From Mycoplasmopsis agassizii (lineage in GTDB: Bacteria; Bacillota_I; Bacilli_A; Mycoplasmatales; Metamycoplasmataceae): 64,000 nucleotides of DNA. Below, piece after piece: positions 52,944-64,000 of this stretch; position 1 is the stretch's first letter, and the number at the start of each line of letters is the position of its first letter. The translations under genes and the position numbers were made by a program. Under the pieces are notes generated by a model. The model saw nothing but the letters and a program-made list of their open reading frames with translations, was not told where the DNA came from and ran no database searches. The stretch lies in NCBI RefSeq assembly GCF_002272945.1, contig NZ_NQMN01000002.1, positions 124,001 through 188,000 on the forward strand. The letters run 5' to 3'.

Positions 52944-55142
52944 CTAAATTTCTTGAGTTTTAGCATAAGGAATTTTTAGTGTAAAAATCTCTGAAACTAG
53001 TCCACCATAATGAACAGTGAATTCTCAATCACCTGCAAGTCCACCATCAACAAAGACTAATATAGCACCATTTACTTGTTTTTCTAAACCATCGATGCGA
53101 GCAGGTCCATCGCCAGAATTAAGAAGTTTTGTAACATATGCTTGGTAAGCAACCATCTGCATAGTACCTAAATTATCTAGTGTTTGTCTAGGATTTAGTT
53201 TCAAATATAGAACATAGTTTTTCATTCTATTTTCATATTTGTTATTACCGTGTGCATCTTTTTCCATTACCTTTTTAAAGATTGCTACTGCGTGATCTAG
53301 AACTTGTTTATCAGTTAAAAATCCTGATAAAGTAATTTTTACAGGTTCTGACTTAGCACTACCTTTTTTGAAAATTAATTGTAAAGCAACTGAACCATCT
53401 TTGTTTACAAAGTCAACAGTTTTGACTTCAACCGTAACACCTTTATCCTGATTAGTTCAAGTCACTTTTTGATTTTCAAATAGTTTTTCATTTAGTTGAT
53501 CAATAGTAGTAATTGTTTGTGAACTAGCAACTCATTTACCATCAACTTTTTCATTTGGCTTAGGATCTCTAACTTTATAATCAAGTTTTGTAAAGCTATC
53601 ATAAGCTTCTTTAACTAGTTTTGAATCTTGAGATAAGTTGGCATTAAAGTTTTGTAAAACAACATCATTATCACCTAGAATTACATTATTCACAGTATAT
53701 GTACCTAAAAGATTGATTTTTAGATCTTTATAGTCAATTCCACCTTTATTTGCATCGATTAGCAACTGAACTTTGACATTGTTAACATAGGCTCTTTTTT
53801 GGTCTAATACTTCTTGCATTTGTTCAATATATTTATTAGCCTCAACTTGATTACTAAAGCCTGGTTCATTAGTTTTATCTAGTAGATTTCATTCATTAAC
53901 TAATGAACCATAAATTGCTTCAGCGAAAGTACCTAGTTCTTTTTGGTCTAAGAAATTCTTAATAGTTAATAACTTTTCTTCTGATTTAGCACTGCCCTTA
54001 ACAAAAGAAATTGCTACAACTACTTCACCTTTAATATCATCAGAACTAATTACTCTAACCTCTCCAGTGACACCTTCTTCGAGCTTAATTTGATCTTTTT
54101 CTTTTAATTTAGCTTGTAAATGATCTGCTGTTTCTTTTTTAAAGTAGTCTGCTCTAGCAAATGTTTTAGTATCTAAAACAGTTGGCTTATAAGCACTTGC
54201 TCTTGAGTTTGAATTAGACATTGATAAAAGCCAATCAGGGTTTTTATCAAAGTCGTACTTAAGAATAGGTTTTGAACTATTTGTTCCCGTTGGATGTTTA
54301 ATTCCTGGTTGTTCTACGATAAATGATTCAACTGTTAGTTTTTCTGCTCCACGATCAAAATTGGCAACTTTTAAATTAAAGTTGTTATAAGTTTGTTCAA
54401 CAGCTTTTTCATCACTGTCAGGTGTTTTAATTTTGAAACCACTTACTTTAATATCTTTAGTTTTAGTTTCATTTTCTTTTGAAAGTGTTACTTTCAAAAC
54501 GATACTTCCTTTTTCTGTATCACTTGAAACTTTAGTTAAACTTACAGCAACTGATGCATCGATTTCAACTGCTTCACCTACGGTATTAGTGTTATAAGTT
54601 GCTAGTGAATTAATATCTGAATTTGATGCTAATAATAATTTATTAGATGAATTATCTTTTAAATTTCTATCTGTAAATTTAGCAATTTCATCCTCTAATA
54701 ATTTCTGAATTGCTTCGCTATTTTTAGCACCTAAACCAATAATTTTAATAGTAGTTTTATTAGTTGCTGATACGCCATCTTCTGTGTAAACTAGACCTAG
54801 ATCAAGACCGATTGATTTAGTATTTAATGTTGTTACTTTGATACTTGTTATTTGTGCATCACCTAAAAACTGACTAAATTGTTCAGTATTTTTTACTAAA
54901 CTTAATAAGTTGGTTTTATACTCTCCTGTAAATGCTTCAATTTTAGATTTAACTGCAGTATCAGTTTCTTTTTCTTTGATTGATAATTCAAAGTTGAGTA
55001 AATTAGTTGCAATTTTTTGCAAGGTAATTTCCACAGTTTCTTTAGCTGGTGGCTTATCAATTGGTGAACAAGCAATTGCTGCAGTTACAGCAATTACTGA
55101 ACCAAGTGATAAACCAGTTGTGATTAAAAATTTTCTCTTCAT
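52944..55142 (-). CDS. Array lipoprotein D
   Basis: The 732-residue protein starts MKRKFLITTGLSLGSVIAV, lipobox AAIAC (then SPIDKPPAKETVE). D, E and F share the KETVE/KDTVE opening and a long helical region (IKEKETDTAVKSKIEAFTGEYKT), forming a subgroup distinct from A-C. The central unit WLLSMSNSNSRASAYKPTVLD is nearly identical in E and F. The last third resembles A-C instead, so D looks like a hybrid of the two subgroups. ATG 55142 is used; an upstream ATG at 55169 precedes the hairpin. Confidence 0.85.
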
Positions 55143-55186
55143 TATTTTAAGACTAAAGTTACAAAGCAAATTTAGCCTTACCTCTC
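55143..55186 (-). promoter_or_regulatory. SD-hairpin-ATG leader element, lipoprotein D
   Basis: GAGAGG (55181-55186) is followed by GGCTAAA/TTTAGTC with an inner 3-bp extension across one mismatch (55151-55177), then ATG at 55142. The gap is 38 nt. This is the weakest stem of the six. Confidence 0.6.
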
Positions 55187-55604
55187 TTTTGGTTATTTAT
55201 AAGTTTATAGTTATTTTTGATTTGTTAAAGTTTACTTATAAACTTAAAAAAGTAGATTCATAAAAACACTTTTTTCTTTCACTAAAATAACTACGTGCCA
55301 ATTTTAAAACTTTGTCAAAATAGTCTGAAGATATTTTAAAACTTGGTTTATTTTGGAACTTTTAATTTCTTTGGGATTAAAATTTATTTAACCAAATTAT
55401 TAACTTGGTTTATTAGTTGATAATAAAGAACTTTAAATGCTAAAAACCATGTTTATGGGGCTTTTTGGCTTAATATAACATTTAAAAACGTGTTAATAAA
55501 TACGTTTACAAATGCTTTAAATGTTTAATCAAAGTAATTAAATTTACTACTTATATTTTTTTACTAACTTATTTTCCTAATTAGACCTAAATGAAAGAAA
55601 AAAA
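55187..55604. other. AT-rich upstream region of lipoprotein D
   Basis: No ORF is seen. On the minus strand TTGACAAAGTTTTAAAAT (near 55305) resembles a promoter -35 region, and a related sequence lies at the same place before F. The terminator of E is at the right side of this gap. Confidence 0.4.
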
Positions 55605-55627
55605 ACAGAAAGTTTTTGACTTTCTGT
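55605..55627 (-). terminator. Terminator of lipoprotein E
   Basis: ACAGAAAG pairs with CTTTCTGT around TTTTTGA, with T6 or more on the minus strand. Confidence 0.75.
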
Positions 55628-55635
55628 CCTCAATT

Positions 55636-57855
55636 TTAAACAACATTAACTGGTTGAATAATTGCACCTTTAAATTGAGGTTTTGGAAGTTTAATACTAA
55701 TTTCTTCAGATTCTAAACCGTTGTACATGACAACAAATTTAGCATTACCATTAAAATCTAAATGTTTAATTCTGACTAATGCAGTATTTCCTAATCATGA
55801 TAAGCCCGGTATACCATCTGAAGGTGAACCAAAATTAATTAAGTTAGCAAAATAACTTCCAAAAATATTCAACTGTGTTTGAATATTTCTTTGATTTTCA
55901 CTAGTTTGAGGTAGTGCTATATAAACAACAAATTCTTGAATCTTTTTATCAATAACTTTTACACCATCTTGATCTTTAGTTTCAAGCATTGCTTTAAAAG
56001 CATTTTTAGCAATATCAAAAACTTGTGCATCTATAAAAAAGCCTTTCAGTGTAACAGTAATAGGTTCTGAAATAATGTTGCCTTTTTTGAAATTAAACTG
56101 TAATGTAACTGATCCATTAACTCCGTTAAAACCAATAGTTTTAACATCTAAAATAACACCTTTATTTTTATTAGGTCATGTCATAATTTTATGATCTTGA
56201 CTTAATTTTTCATTCAGTTCTTCTAGCGAATTAAAGTGTTGTCTACTAGGAATTCATAGTCCTCCTCTTGCTTCATTAACTGTATCACTAACAACAGGAT
56301 TTCTCGCTTGTAATTCCTTAATATTAAAATTATTAGATGCTTCTAAAACTAGTTTTGCATCACCACTTAAACTATCATTAAAGCCTTGTAAAACAATTTT
56401 ATTAGTTGCTAAAACTACATTATTTAAAATGTAAGTACCTATTAAATTAATTTCTAATTTATCATAATCAATGCCACCATTTGCAGTATCAACTGCTAAC
56501 ATTAGACTTACATCATTAGGATAAAACTTTTGATCATCAAAAGTTTTTTGCATTAATTCAATATATTTTAAAGCTGTTGCTTCATCGCTAAAACCGGGTT
56601 TTAAATTTTTATCTTGGCGATTTCACGTATCAACTAATTTACCGTAAATAGCGTATGCAAAAGAACCTAATTCTTTTTGATCTAAGAAATTTTTAATGGT
56701 TAAAAATTTCTCATCTGATTTAGCATCACCTTTAATAAAAGTAAGAGCAACAACTACTTCTCCTTTAATGTCATCTGCAGTTACTATTCTCACTTTTGCA
56801 CTTACACCTTGTTCTAGTTTAATTTGATCTTTTTCCTTTAATCTAGCTTGTAAATGGTTTTTGATGTCGTTACTAAAATAATCTGCTTTAGGAAATGTTT
56901 TAGAATCTAAAACAGTTGGCTTGAAAGCACTTGCTCTTGAATTTGAATTAGACATTGATAAAAGTCAATCAGGGTTTTTCTCAAATCGATATTCATAAAT
57001 AGTACCTGAGTCATTTCCTGTGTCTATCTCAACAAATGATTCAACTGTTAGTTTTTCTGCTCCACGATCAAAATTCGCAACTTTTAAAGTAAAGTTGTTG
57101 AAAGTTGTTTCAACATCTTTTTCATCAGCATTAAGTAACTTAGTTTTAAAACCACTTACTTTAATATCTTTAGATGAAGTTTCGCTTTGCTTTGTAAGTG
57201 TAACTTTAAAAATAGTTACTCCTTTTGTTGTATCACTTGAAACTTTAGTAAAAGTTACAGTAATAGAATTATCAACTGCAACAACTTCTCCACTTGTATT
57301 AATATTTCAAGTTTCTAAATTATTAATTGTTGTTTTAGATGGCAATAATTCTTTTTCTTTTGAAGTATCTTTTAAATCACGATCTGTAAATTTAGCAATT
57401 ATAGTTGCTAGTTCTTCTTGAATTAAAGTACTTACTCTAGTTCCTAAACCAACAATTTTAATTGTTGTTTTATTAGTAGAGGTTTCACCTTCTTCAGTAT
57501 ATGAAAGTCCTAATTCAAGACTTAATGAAGTAGGACTTTGATCACTTACTTTAAGGCTAGTAATTTTTGCTTCACCTAAAAATTCACTGAATAATTTACC
57601 TTTTGTAGCTAGTTCAACTAACTTAGTTTCAAAGTCACTAGTGATTGCTTCAACTTTAGTTTTGATTACACTCGGTAAATCTTTGTCTTTAATTGTTAGT
57701 TCAAAGTTTTTTAAACTAGTTGCAATTTTAGCTAAAGTAAGTTCAACTGTATCTTTAATTAACGGCTTATCAATTGGTGAACATGCTATTGCTGCAGTTA
57801 CAGCAATAGCAGAACCTAATGACAACACTGTTGTTATTAGAAATTTTCTTTTCAT
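55636..57855 (-). CDS. Array lipoprotein E
   Basis: The 739-residue protein starts MKRKFLITTVLSLGSAIAV, lipobox AAIAC. It belongs with D and F by its N-terminal helix (ELTIKDKDLPSVIKTKVEAITSDFETKL as separate blocks) and the SNSNSRASAFKPTVLDSK unit. Its C-terminus diverges from the others (ending IIQPVNVV rather than TQDL/TQNI), so the last segment has changed independently. Frame continuous with TGA as Trp. Function unknown. Confidence 0.85.
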
Positions 57856-57897
57856 TATCTAAATTTAAATTTGTCTAGCAAATTTAAATTCCCTCTC
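57856..57897 (-). promoter_or_regulatory. SD-hairpin-ATG leader element, lipoprotein E
   Basis: GAGAGGG (57891-57897) is followed by a perfect 12-bp stem, AATTTAAATTTG/CAAATTTAAATT with loop CTAGA (57862-57890), and then ATG at 57855. The stem sequence differs from A-C on both strands but still pairs. Confidence 0.8.
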
Positions 57898-58265
57898 TTT
57901 TGTTGTTTATAAATTTCTCTGGTTACCCTTAGTTTCTAAAATAAATAGTTTAGAAACTAAATTTAAAAGTAGTTTAAATTAAACTCCTTTAACTCTCTCT
58001 TATATAGTAAAGTAACAGGATATGATTTTAGACTTTTGTCAAAAAAGACGGGTGCTAAAAATGTTTTTCACTTTTTTTGCATAAACCAGTCTTTTTTGGG
58101 TTAAAATTATTAAGGAATAAGATTTTCTCCTTTTAATTTTATTCTTAGTATATATAGTGTATCTAAAGTGGGTCGTGAAAGCGGCCTTTTTTCATTAACT
58201 TTTTAATAGTTAAATAAGGTGAATAAATATAAAAAAAGCATAATTAAGCAAAAGAATATAAAAAA
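57898..58265. other. AT-rich upstream region of lipoprotein E
   Basis: No ORF is seen. On the minus strand TTGACAAAAGTCTAAAAT near 58040 looks like a -35 region, with TATATAAG closer to the gene. The rest holds no feature I can support. Confidence 0.4.
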
Positions 58266-58288
58266 ACAGAAAGACAAAATCTTTCTGT
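58266..58288 (-). terminator. Terminator of lipoprotein F
   Basis: ACAGAAAGA pairs with TCTTTCTGT around TTTTG, with T6 on the minus strand. Confidence 0.75.
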
Positions 58289-58306
58289 TTGATGTTGGTT
58301 AATCTA

Positions 58307-60472
58307 CTATCTAGTTGTTGAACCAGGAGGTAGTTTAAATTGTGGTTGTGGAATTGTTAATTGGAATGGTTCAGATTGTAGTCCCCCATATTGAACAACA
58401 TATTTAAATGGACCTGCAACACCACCATCAAGAAGTACTAATATAGCAGAGTTTGCAAGTTGTCATAATCCAGGCAACCCTATTGAGGCATCTCCGTAAT
58501 TTAATAAATTAGTAACATAAGATTGATATGCCATGATTTGAATTGTTGACTCTGGTGATAATTGAGTGGTTTCACCTGGTTTAAGATAAACTATGTATTT
58601 TTTCATTTGTTCTTCAAGTGGATTTTTACCATCAGAACCCTTTGTAGTAATTGCTTTTTTGTATAATTCAGTAGCCCCTCTAAGAATATGTTGGTCTGTA
58701 AAAAATCCAGATAAAGTAATTTTTAATGCATCAGATTTTATTTCACCTTTTTTGAAAATTAATTCAAGTTCAACGGTTCCATTGCTATTATTAAATCCTG
58801 CAGTTTCAACTTCAACTTCAACGCCTTGTTCCTTATTCAGTCAAGTTATCTGATCTGTTGATGGTAACTTTTGATTCAATTTTTCAATTGAATTAATTCC
58901 TTGAGTGCTAGGAATTCATTTAGCACCTGTAAATTCACCTTGCTCTTGACTAGGCACACGAGTTCTATACTCAGTTTTTGTGAAACCATTATAAGCTTCT
59001 AAAACTAATCTAGCATCAGCACTTAAGCCATCATTGAAATTCATTAAAGTAATATCATTTTTTGCTAGAACTACATTATTTAAGGTGTATGTTCCTAATA
59101 AATGAATTTGTAGATTTTTATAATCAATACCACCTTTACTATTATCGATTGTTAAAGTTAATTTAACATCGTTAGGATATGTTCATGTATCATCAAAAGT
59201 TTTTTGCATTAACTCAATATATCTTTGAGCTCCTGCTTCAGTAGCAAATGCAGGTTTTAAATGTTTATTTTCTGGTTTATTTCATTTATCAACTAAATAA
59301 CCATAAATTGCTCCAGCAAATGTACCCAATTCTTTTTGGTCTAAGAAATTCTTAATAGTTAAGAATTTCTCTCCTGATTTAGCATTACCTTTTTCAAAAC
59401 TAATAGCAACTACTACTTCACCTTTGATATCATTTGAGGTTACGATTCTAACTTTTCCAGTTACACCTTCTTCTAGTTTAATTTGGTCTCTTTCAACTAA
59501 TTTTGCTTGTAAGTGGTTAGCTGTTTCTGCTTTAAAATAGTCTGCAGTAGTAAATTTTTTGCTATCTAAAACAGTTGGTTTATAAGCACTTGCTCTTGAA
59601 TATGAATTAGACATTGATAATAATCAGTCACGATTATTATCAAAATCAAACTTACCTGTTTTTTCAATACGTTGAGATCCACGATCAAAAGTAGCCTCTT
59701 TTAAAGTAAAGGCATTGAAGGTTTTTTCAACTGCTTTTTCATCATCACTAAGTGTTTGTGGTTTAAAGCCACTAACTTTAATATCTTTAGTTATTGTTTG
59801 ACTTTCTTTAGATAATGTTACTCTGTAAGTAGCAGTTCCATTACCTGAATCACTTGAAATTTTATTAAAACTTACAGTGATTGAACTATCAACTGTAACT
59901 GCTGTTCCAGTTGTATTACTATTTCATGTTTCGAGTGAATTAATATTCGACTGTGTTGCAAATAATTTTTTATCTGCTGAATCTGCTTTTAGATCACGAT
60001 CTGCAAATTTAGCCACTGCATCTGCAAGTTCTTGTCTAATTATTTCTGTTGTACTTGTTCCTAAACCAACAATTTTAATTGTTGCTTTATTAGTTGCACT
60101 TACTCCTGATTCAGTATATTTAAGTGATAATTCAAGACTTAATGAAGTAGAACTTGTATTTGTCACCTTTCAACTTGTAATTTCTGCTGAACCTAGATGT
60201 TGATTGAATTTAGTTGCATCAGTTACTAATGCTACTAATTTATTTTTGTAGTCACTAGTAATTGCTTCTAATTTTGCTTTAACTGCAGTATCTGTATCTT
60301 TTTCTTTGATTGTTAACTCTAAACTATTTAATGCATCAGCAATTTTTTTCAAAGTTGTTTCTACAGTATCTTTAGCAGGTGGGTTTTGATCTGGAGCACA
60401 AGCAATTGCAGTTGCTGCAACAGCAACTGATGCTACTGATAAAGTAGATGTGAATATGATTTTTTTTCGCAT
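58307..60472 (-). CDS. Array lipoprotein F
   Basis: The 721-residue protein starts MRKKIIFTSTLSVASVAVAA, lipobox TAIAC (then APDQNPPAKDTVE). It groups with D and E by the KDTVETTLKKIAD helix and WLLSMSNSYSRASAYKPTVLD. It lacks part of the third unit seen in D (shorter between 59640 and 59700). The C-terminus ends PPGSTTR. First gene of the array in transcription order relative to nusA, which is divergent. Surface lipoprotein; ligand unknown. Confidence 0.85.
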
Positions 60473-60514
60473 GTTTAGATGGTAAATTTATATTGAAAAA
60501 ATTTACCTTTCCTC
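60473..60514 (-). promoter_or_regulatory. SD-hairpin-ATG leader element, lipoprotein F
   Basis: GAGGAA (60509-60514) is followed by a perfect 9-bp stem, GGTAAATTT/AAATTTACC (60481-60507), then ATG at 60472. The G-C pairs at the base replace the GC/GC pairs of A-C on both strands. Gap about 36 nt. Confidence 0.75.
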
Positions 60515-60773
60515 TTTTCTGTTGTAATATATAAACTTATATATAGTTAGTTGAAATGCCTAGATGTGAATCTAGGATAATTAGTAAGTTCAAAAAAAAT
60601 ACTTCCACTCTCTCTCAAATAACTATGCAATAATTTTAAAACTTTGCATAAATAGGTTAAAGATATTTAAAAAACTAGATTTTTTTGCAGTTTTTTATTA
60701 GTTTTGCATTAAAATGAATTTATACAAATTATTAAAATTGTTTTAACAGTGATAATAATTGTATTCGAGCGAG
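60515..60773. other. Divergent intergenic region between lipoprotein F and nusA
   Basis: No ORF. A sequence on the minus strand (AAAGTTTTAAAATTATTGCATAGTTA region near 60620-60650) matches the corresponding region upstream of D and is probably the promoter zone of F. Confidence 0.4.
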
Positions 60774-60800
60774 AAAAAAGTTGCTTTGGCAACTTTTTTA
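60774..60800 (+). terminator. Terminator-like hairpin upstream of nusA
   Basis: AAAAAAGTTGC pairs with GCAACTTTTTT around TTTG. It lies about 30 nt before the nusA ATG, so it might attenuate nusA or insulate it from upstream transcription. Confidence 0.6.
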
Positions 60801-60831
60801 CATTATATAACACAAAAAACAAGAGGTATAA

Positions 60832-62550
60832 ATGAGTGTTGCAGAAATTAAAAAGAAGACAGGAAGCAAAAAAAATTATGCGAATTTTGCTTTTATTGCT
60901 GAAAGTCGTAAATTAGACATTGAAAATGTCAAAGAAATCTTCTTCGAAGCCTTAAAACACATTTTTTTAGAGATCGATCAAGATGTGGAACTAGAAAAAG
61001 AATGAGTTGATGAAGGTGAAACCTTAATCGTTAAAGCACCTAAAATTATTGTTTCAGATGAAGAGTTTGAAGAAGAATTAGCTAAGGCTGAGAAAAAGTC
61101 AGATTTAGATACAAAAGACCTTTATTTAATTACTTATATTCCCCTTTCAAGAGCTTTAAAACTAGATAAAAAAGCAGTGGTTGATGATACAGTTGTTGAA
61201 GCAATTGAATATCAAAACCTTTCTCAAGCTAGAGTTAGAAAAATTCAAAACTTATTCCAACAAAACCTTTCAAAAGCAACTAAAGATCGTATTTATTTAA
61301 CTTATAAAGATCGTATTGGTGAAGCAATTAAAGTTAAAATTGAAAACATTACAGAAATGCTAGTCACAATTTCAATTGTGGGAGATAGCGAAAGCGTAAC
61401 TTTTATTAGAACTGCTGATTTGAAGAAAAAATATCCTGAAATCAAAGTTAATGGAGTTTATGAAGTCTTTATTACAGATGTTTTAGCACAGCCTAAGAAA
61501 AATGGTTCAATGATCATGGTTTCAACAACTAGCCCTTTTGAACTATTAAAACTGCTTGAAAGCACTTTCCCAGAAATTGCTTCAAAAGAAATTTTAGTTA
61601 AAAGAATTGCTCGCCGTGCAGGTGTTAGAAGTAAAATTGCCGTGATGGCTAACCCTGATTTAGCACGTGAAGATTTAGATGTAATTGGAATTTTAATTGG
61701 TCAACAAGGATCAAAATCACAAGCCTTATCTTCAGAATTAGGTGAAGAAAAACTAGATTTTATTACCTTCAGCGAAGACCGTTTAAGTTTTATGCTAGAT
61801 GCTTTAAAACCTGCTAGAGTAATTTCAATCAGTGAAAAACAAGAATCACCTGATCAATATGCTTATGAAATAGTTGTGCCTGATGCCATGGTTTCAGTAG
61901 CAATTGGTAAGGGTGGAATTAACACTTATTTAGCAAGTGAAATTACTAGAAGTCGTGTTAATGTTAAAGGTTACACAGATGCTTTAGCTGCTAAACAAGA
62001 AATTTTATGAAATGCTAATGTCACTGAAGATGAACTAGAACAACTTAATAATTTCAGCTTAACTAATAAAAGAGTGCAAACCAACCGTTCACAATCAAGC
62101 TATACTAAAACTGCAAAACCTAAACGCAAAGATAGTTTTGATATTTCAGACTTTAATAAAGATATTGAAGCCTTCGATAATTATTTTGAAAGTATCAAAG
62201 ATACTCAAGGAGCAGGCCCAGCTGATTTAGTAACTAAAGAAGCACCAAAAGTTAAAACTAAACCTGCTAAAGATAAAACTGTAACTAAAGAAGATAATTA
62301 TTATGATGTTGATTTTGCAGAAATTAATGCAGCCATTGAAGCAGCTTCATTTGATGAATTAGATCAAGAAATTGATTCAGATTTTGAAGAACAAGTTGCT
62401 ATCAAAAATCAAGAAAGTGATGAAAAAGAACGACAAGATCGCCGTACTAAAGCTAAACTACAAGACTATGCAATTAAAGATAATGACTTTGCAGATTTTG
62501 CTCTAGATGGAATCGATCTAGATAATCTAGATGATGAGGATTGAGATTAA
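60832..62550 (+). CDS. nusA: Transcription termination/antitermination factor NusA with acidic C-terminal extension
   Basis: The 572-residue protein binds RNA polymerase and nascent RNA. The N-terminal polymerase-binding domain is followed by an S1 domain (GEAIKVKIENITEMLVTISI, near 157-240) and KH domains (EILVKRIARRAGVRSKIAV near 250; VVPDAMVSVAIGKGGINTYLASEIT near 345). After about residue 400 comes an extension of roughly 170 residues, first basic then very acidic (ending DFALDGIDLDNLDDEDWD), absent from B. subtilis NusA. GAGG precedes ATG 60832. Start of the nusA-ylxR-infB operon. Confidence 0.95.
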
Positions 62551-62553
62551 AAA

Positions 62554-62826
62554 GTGGAAATTAAAAGAAAATGTTTTGTTACTCATAAAATTTATGAAAG
62601 AAAACATTTAATCCGTTTTGCAAAAAAAAATGATCAAATCACAATTGATTGATCATTAAAAGCGCCCGGAAGAGGTGCTTATTGTTTAAATGATAAAGTT
62701 GTGATTGAAGAGTTATTCAAAAAGAAACTTTTAAATCGAGTTTTTAAAGCAAATATAGATCAAGCCATCTATAATAGTTTAAAACAACAACTACTAGAGG
62801 AGATTGAAAATGGCAAAGAAAAGTAA
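62554..62826 (+). CDS. rnpM: YlxR/RnpM family RNA-binding protein
   Basis: The 90-residue protein starts with GTG 62554 ([22 protein letters not shown]) and carries the family signature [10 protein letters not shown] near residue 37. RnpM in B. subtilis binds RNase P RNA and modulates its activity. It sits between nusA and infB as in nearly all Firmicutes, 3 nt after nusA and overlapping infB by 17 nt. TGA at 62650 is Trp. No Shine-Dalgarno sequence is clear, so translation may be coupled to nusA. Confidence 0.87.
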
Positions 62827-64000
62827 AAAAGAAAGAAAAACAAATATTGATCAAATTGAAACACAATTATTCAATGTCAAAAGTGGAGTTGAAAACAATA
62901 AATTTATTTTTTCAGGTCCAATGACTGTTGCAGAATTTGCTCAAAAAACTAATTCTTCAGGAGCAGAAATTGTTAAAAAGTTCTTTTTAGCAGGAAAACT
63001 ATATGATCTAAATAAGATCCTTTCTGAAGAAGAAATTGCTGAATTATGTTTTGAAAGAAATTTAGATTTTCAAGTTGTTAAAGAAATTAATGCAGGTAAT
63101 TATTTAGATACAGTTGAATTTAGTGATGAAGAAAGTGAACTAACAACAAGGGCTCCAATTGTGACAATTGTTGGTCATGTTGATCATGGTAAAACTACTT
63201 TAATTGATAAGATTCGTAAATCAAAAATTGCCGAATCAGAAGCTAGTGGAATCACTCAACATACAGGTGCTTATCAGATTTTTCATAATAATAAAGCCAT
63301 TACTTTCTTAGATACTCCAGGTCATGAAGCTTTTACAGCGATGCGTGCTCGTGGTACTAAATTAACAGATATTGTTATTTTAGTAGTTGCTGCAGATGAT
63401 GGAGTAATGCCCCAAACTAAAGAAGCAATTGCTCATACACATGCTGCAAAAGTACCTATGATTGTCTTTGTCAACAAAATGGATAAACCTAATAAAGACC
63501 TAGAAAAACTTAAATCAGAACTATCTGCAGCAGATGTTGTGATTGAAGAATGAGGTGGTAATGTTCCTGTAGTTTATGGATCAGCACTATTAGGTGAAGG
63601 AATTGACGAGTTATTTCAAATCATCAATTTAACAAGTGAAATTCTTGATTTGAAAGCCAACTTTAACCGTTATCCTATCGGGGTAGTTGTTGAATCTAGA
63701 CTATTAAAAGGTGTTGGTGCTGCAACAACTATTATTGTTAAAAATGGTACCTTAAAACTAGGTGATTATATCGTTGCAGGTTCACATCAAGGTCGTGTTA
63801 AAACTATGACAGATAGTGAATCAAAAAATGTTTCAGAAGCACTTCCAGGAATGCCTGTCAGAATTACAGGACTTTCATCTTCACCAATGGCTGGTGAAAA
63901 ATTTATCGGTTTTGAAGATGAAAAATATGCTAAAAAAATTGCTTCAGAAAATGAACGTTTAATCAAGCGTGAAAAGTTTATGCAACAAACACAAACTATT
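62810..64000 (+). CDS. infB: Translation initiation factor IF-2 (3' end outside window)
   Basis: The first 397 residues are visible. A short Lys-rich N-terminus ([11 protein letters not shown]) leads to an IF2_N-type domain ([23 protein letters not shown]) and the GTPase domain: G1 [12 protein letters not shown] near residue 122, G3 DTPGHEAF near 170, G4 NKMD near 223. It then enters domain II ([23 protein letters not shown]). The factor places initiator tRNA on the ribosome. ATG 62810 has AGAGGAG 7 nt upstream; the N-terminal region is far shorter than in E. coli. TGA at 63551 is Trp. Confidence 0.97.

Overview
This 64-kb window comes from a mollicute of the Mycoplasma/Mycoplasmopsis type. 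The DNA is very AT-rich. Genes read through only if TGA is decoded as tryptophan, because nearly every ORF is cut by in-frame TGA at conserved Trp positions. Lipoproteins with a lipobox cysteine are abundant, and there are no biosynthetic operons. One tRNA and the SRP RNA are present; there are no rRNA genes, CRISPR arrays or recognisable IS elements. The species is not identified.

Layout. 1-3987: the 3' end of a probable PotD-like binding protein and a large lipoprotein. 3988-4941: noncoding, with two tandem paralogous small-RNA candidates. 4942-9717: a DHH phosphoesterase, rpsD, an EzrA-like protein and thiI. 9735-17119: a membrane protein followed by a replication cluster (dnaE, 5'-3' exonuclease, coaE, DnaB-like, DnaI-like). 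17148-18985: pgi, an S1-domain gene and the SRP RNA. 19135-23580: five tandem paralogues of a three-TM protein, the fourth frameshifted. 23815-30317: tRNA-Arg, hypothetical genes, tig, secA and coaD. 30373-33916: a GtsABC/UgpC-A-E-type ABC transporter with an NagB/6PGL-like gene in front. 34060-40240: an anchored protein and two paralogous glucose-type PTS EIICBA genes. 40280-41690: a cassette on the minus strand in which a 257-aa gene lies between two copies of a ~190-nt structured RNA. 41817-45428: a chromate-transporter pair, deoB and a coiled-coil repeat protein. 45586-60472: six tandem paralogous lipoproteins on the minus strand. 60832-64000: nusA, ylxR (rnpM) and infB (partial).

How the genes work together. 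The PTS genes, pgi and the putative glycerol-type ABC transporter feed glycolysis. DeoB returns ribose-1-phosphate from nucleoside breakdown to the pentose phosphate pool. CoaE and CoaD are two late CoA enzymes. The dnaE-to-dnaI block handles DNA synthesis and helicase loading. SecA and trigger factor handle protein export and folding, probably including the many lipoproteins.

The most unusual signals are regulatory or RNA-based. (1) All six array lipoproteins carry an inverted repeat exactly between the Shine-Dalgarno sequence and the ATG, with SD-to-ATG distance near 37 nt and compensatory base changes. (2) A duplicated minus-strand RNA with covarying hairpins flanks a protein that may be toxin-like. 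(3) Tandem paralogous sRNAs lie at 4080 and 4331. (4) Many genes have a -10 box only 6-9 nt before the ATG, which implies leaderless mRNAs.
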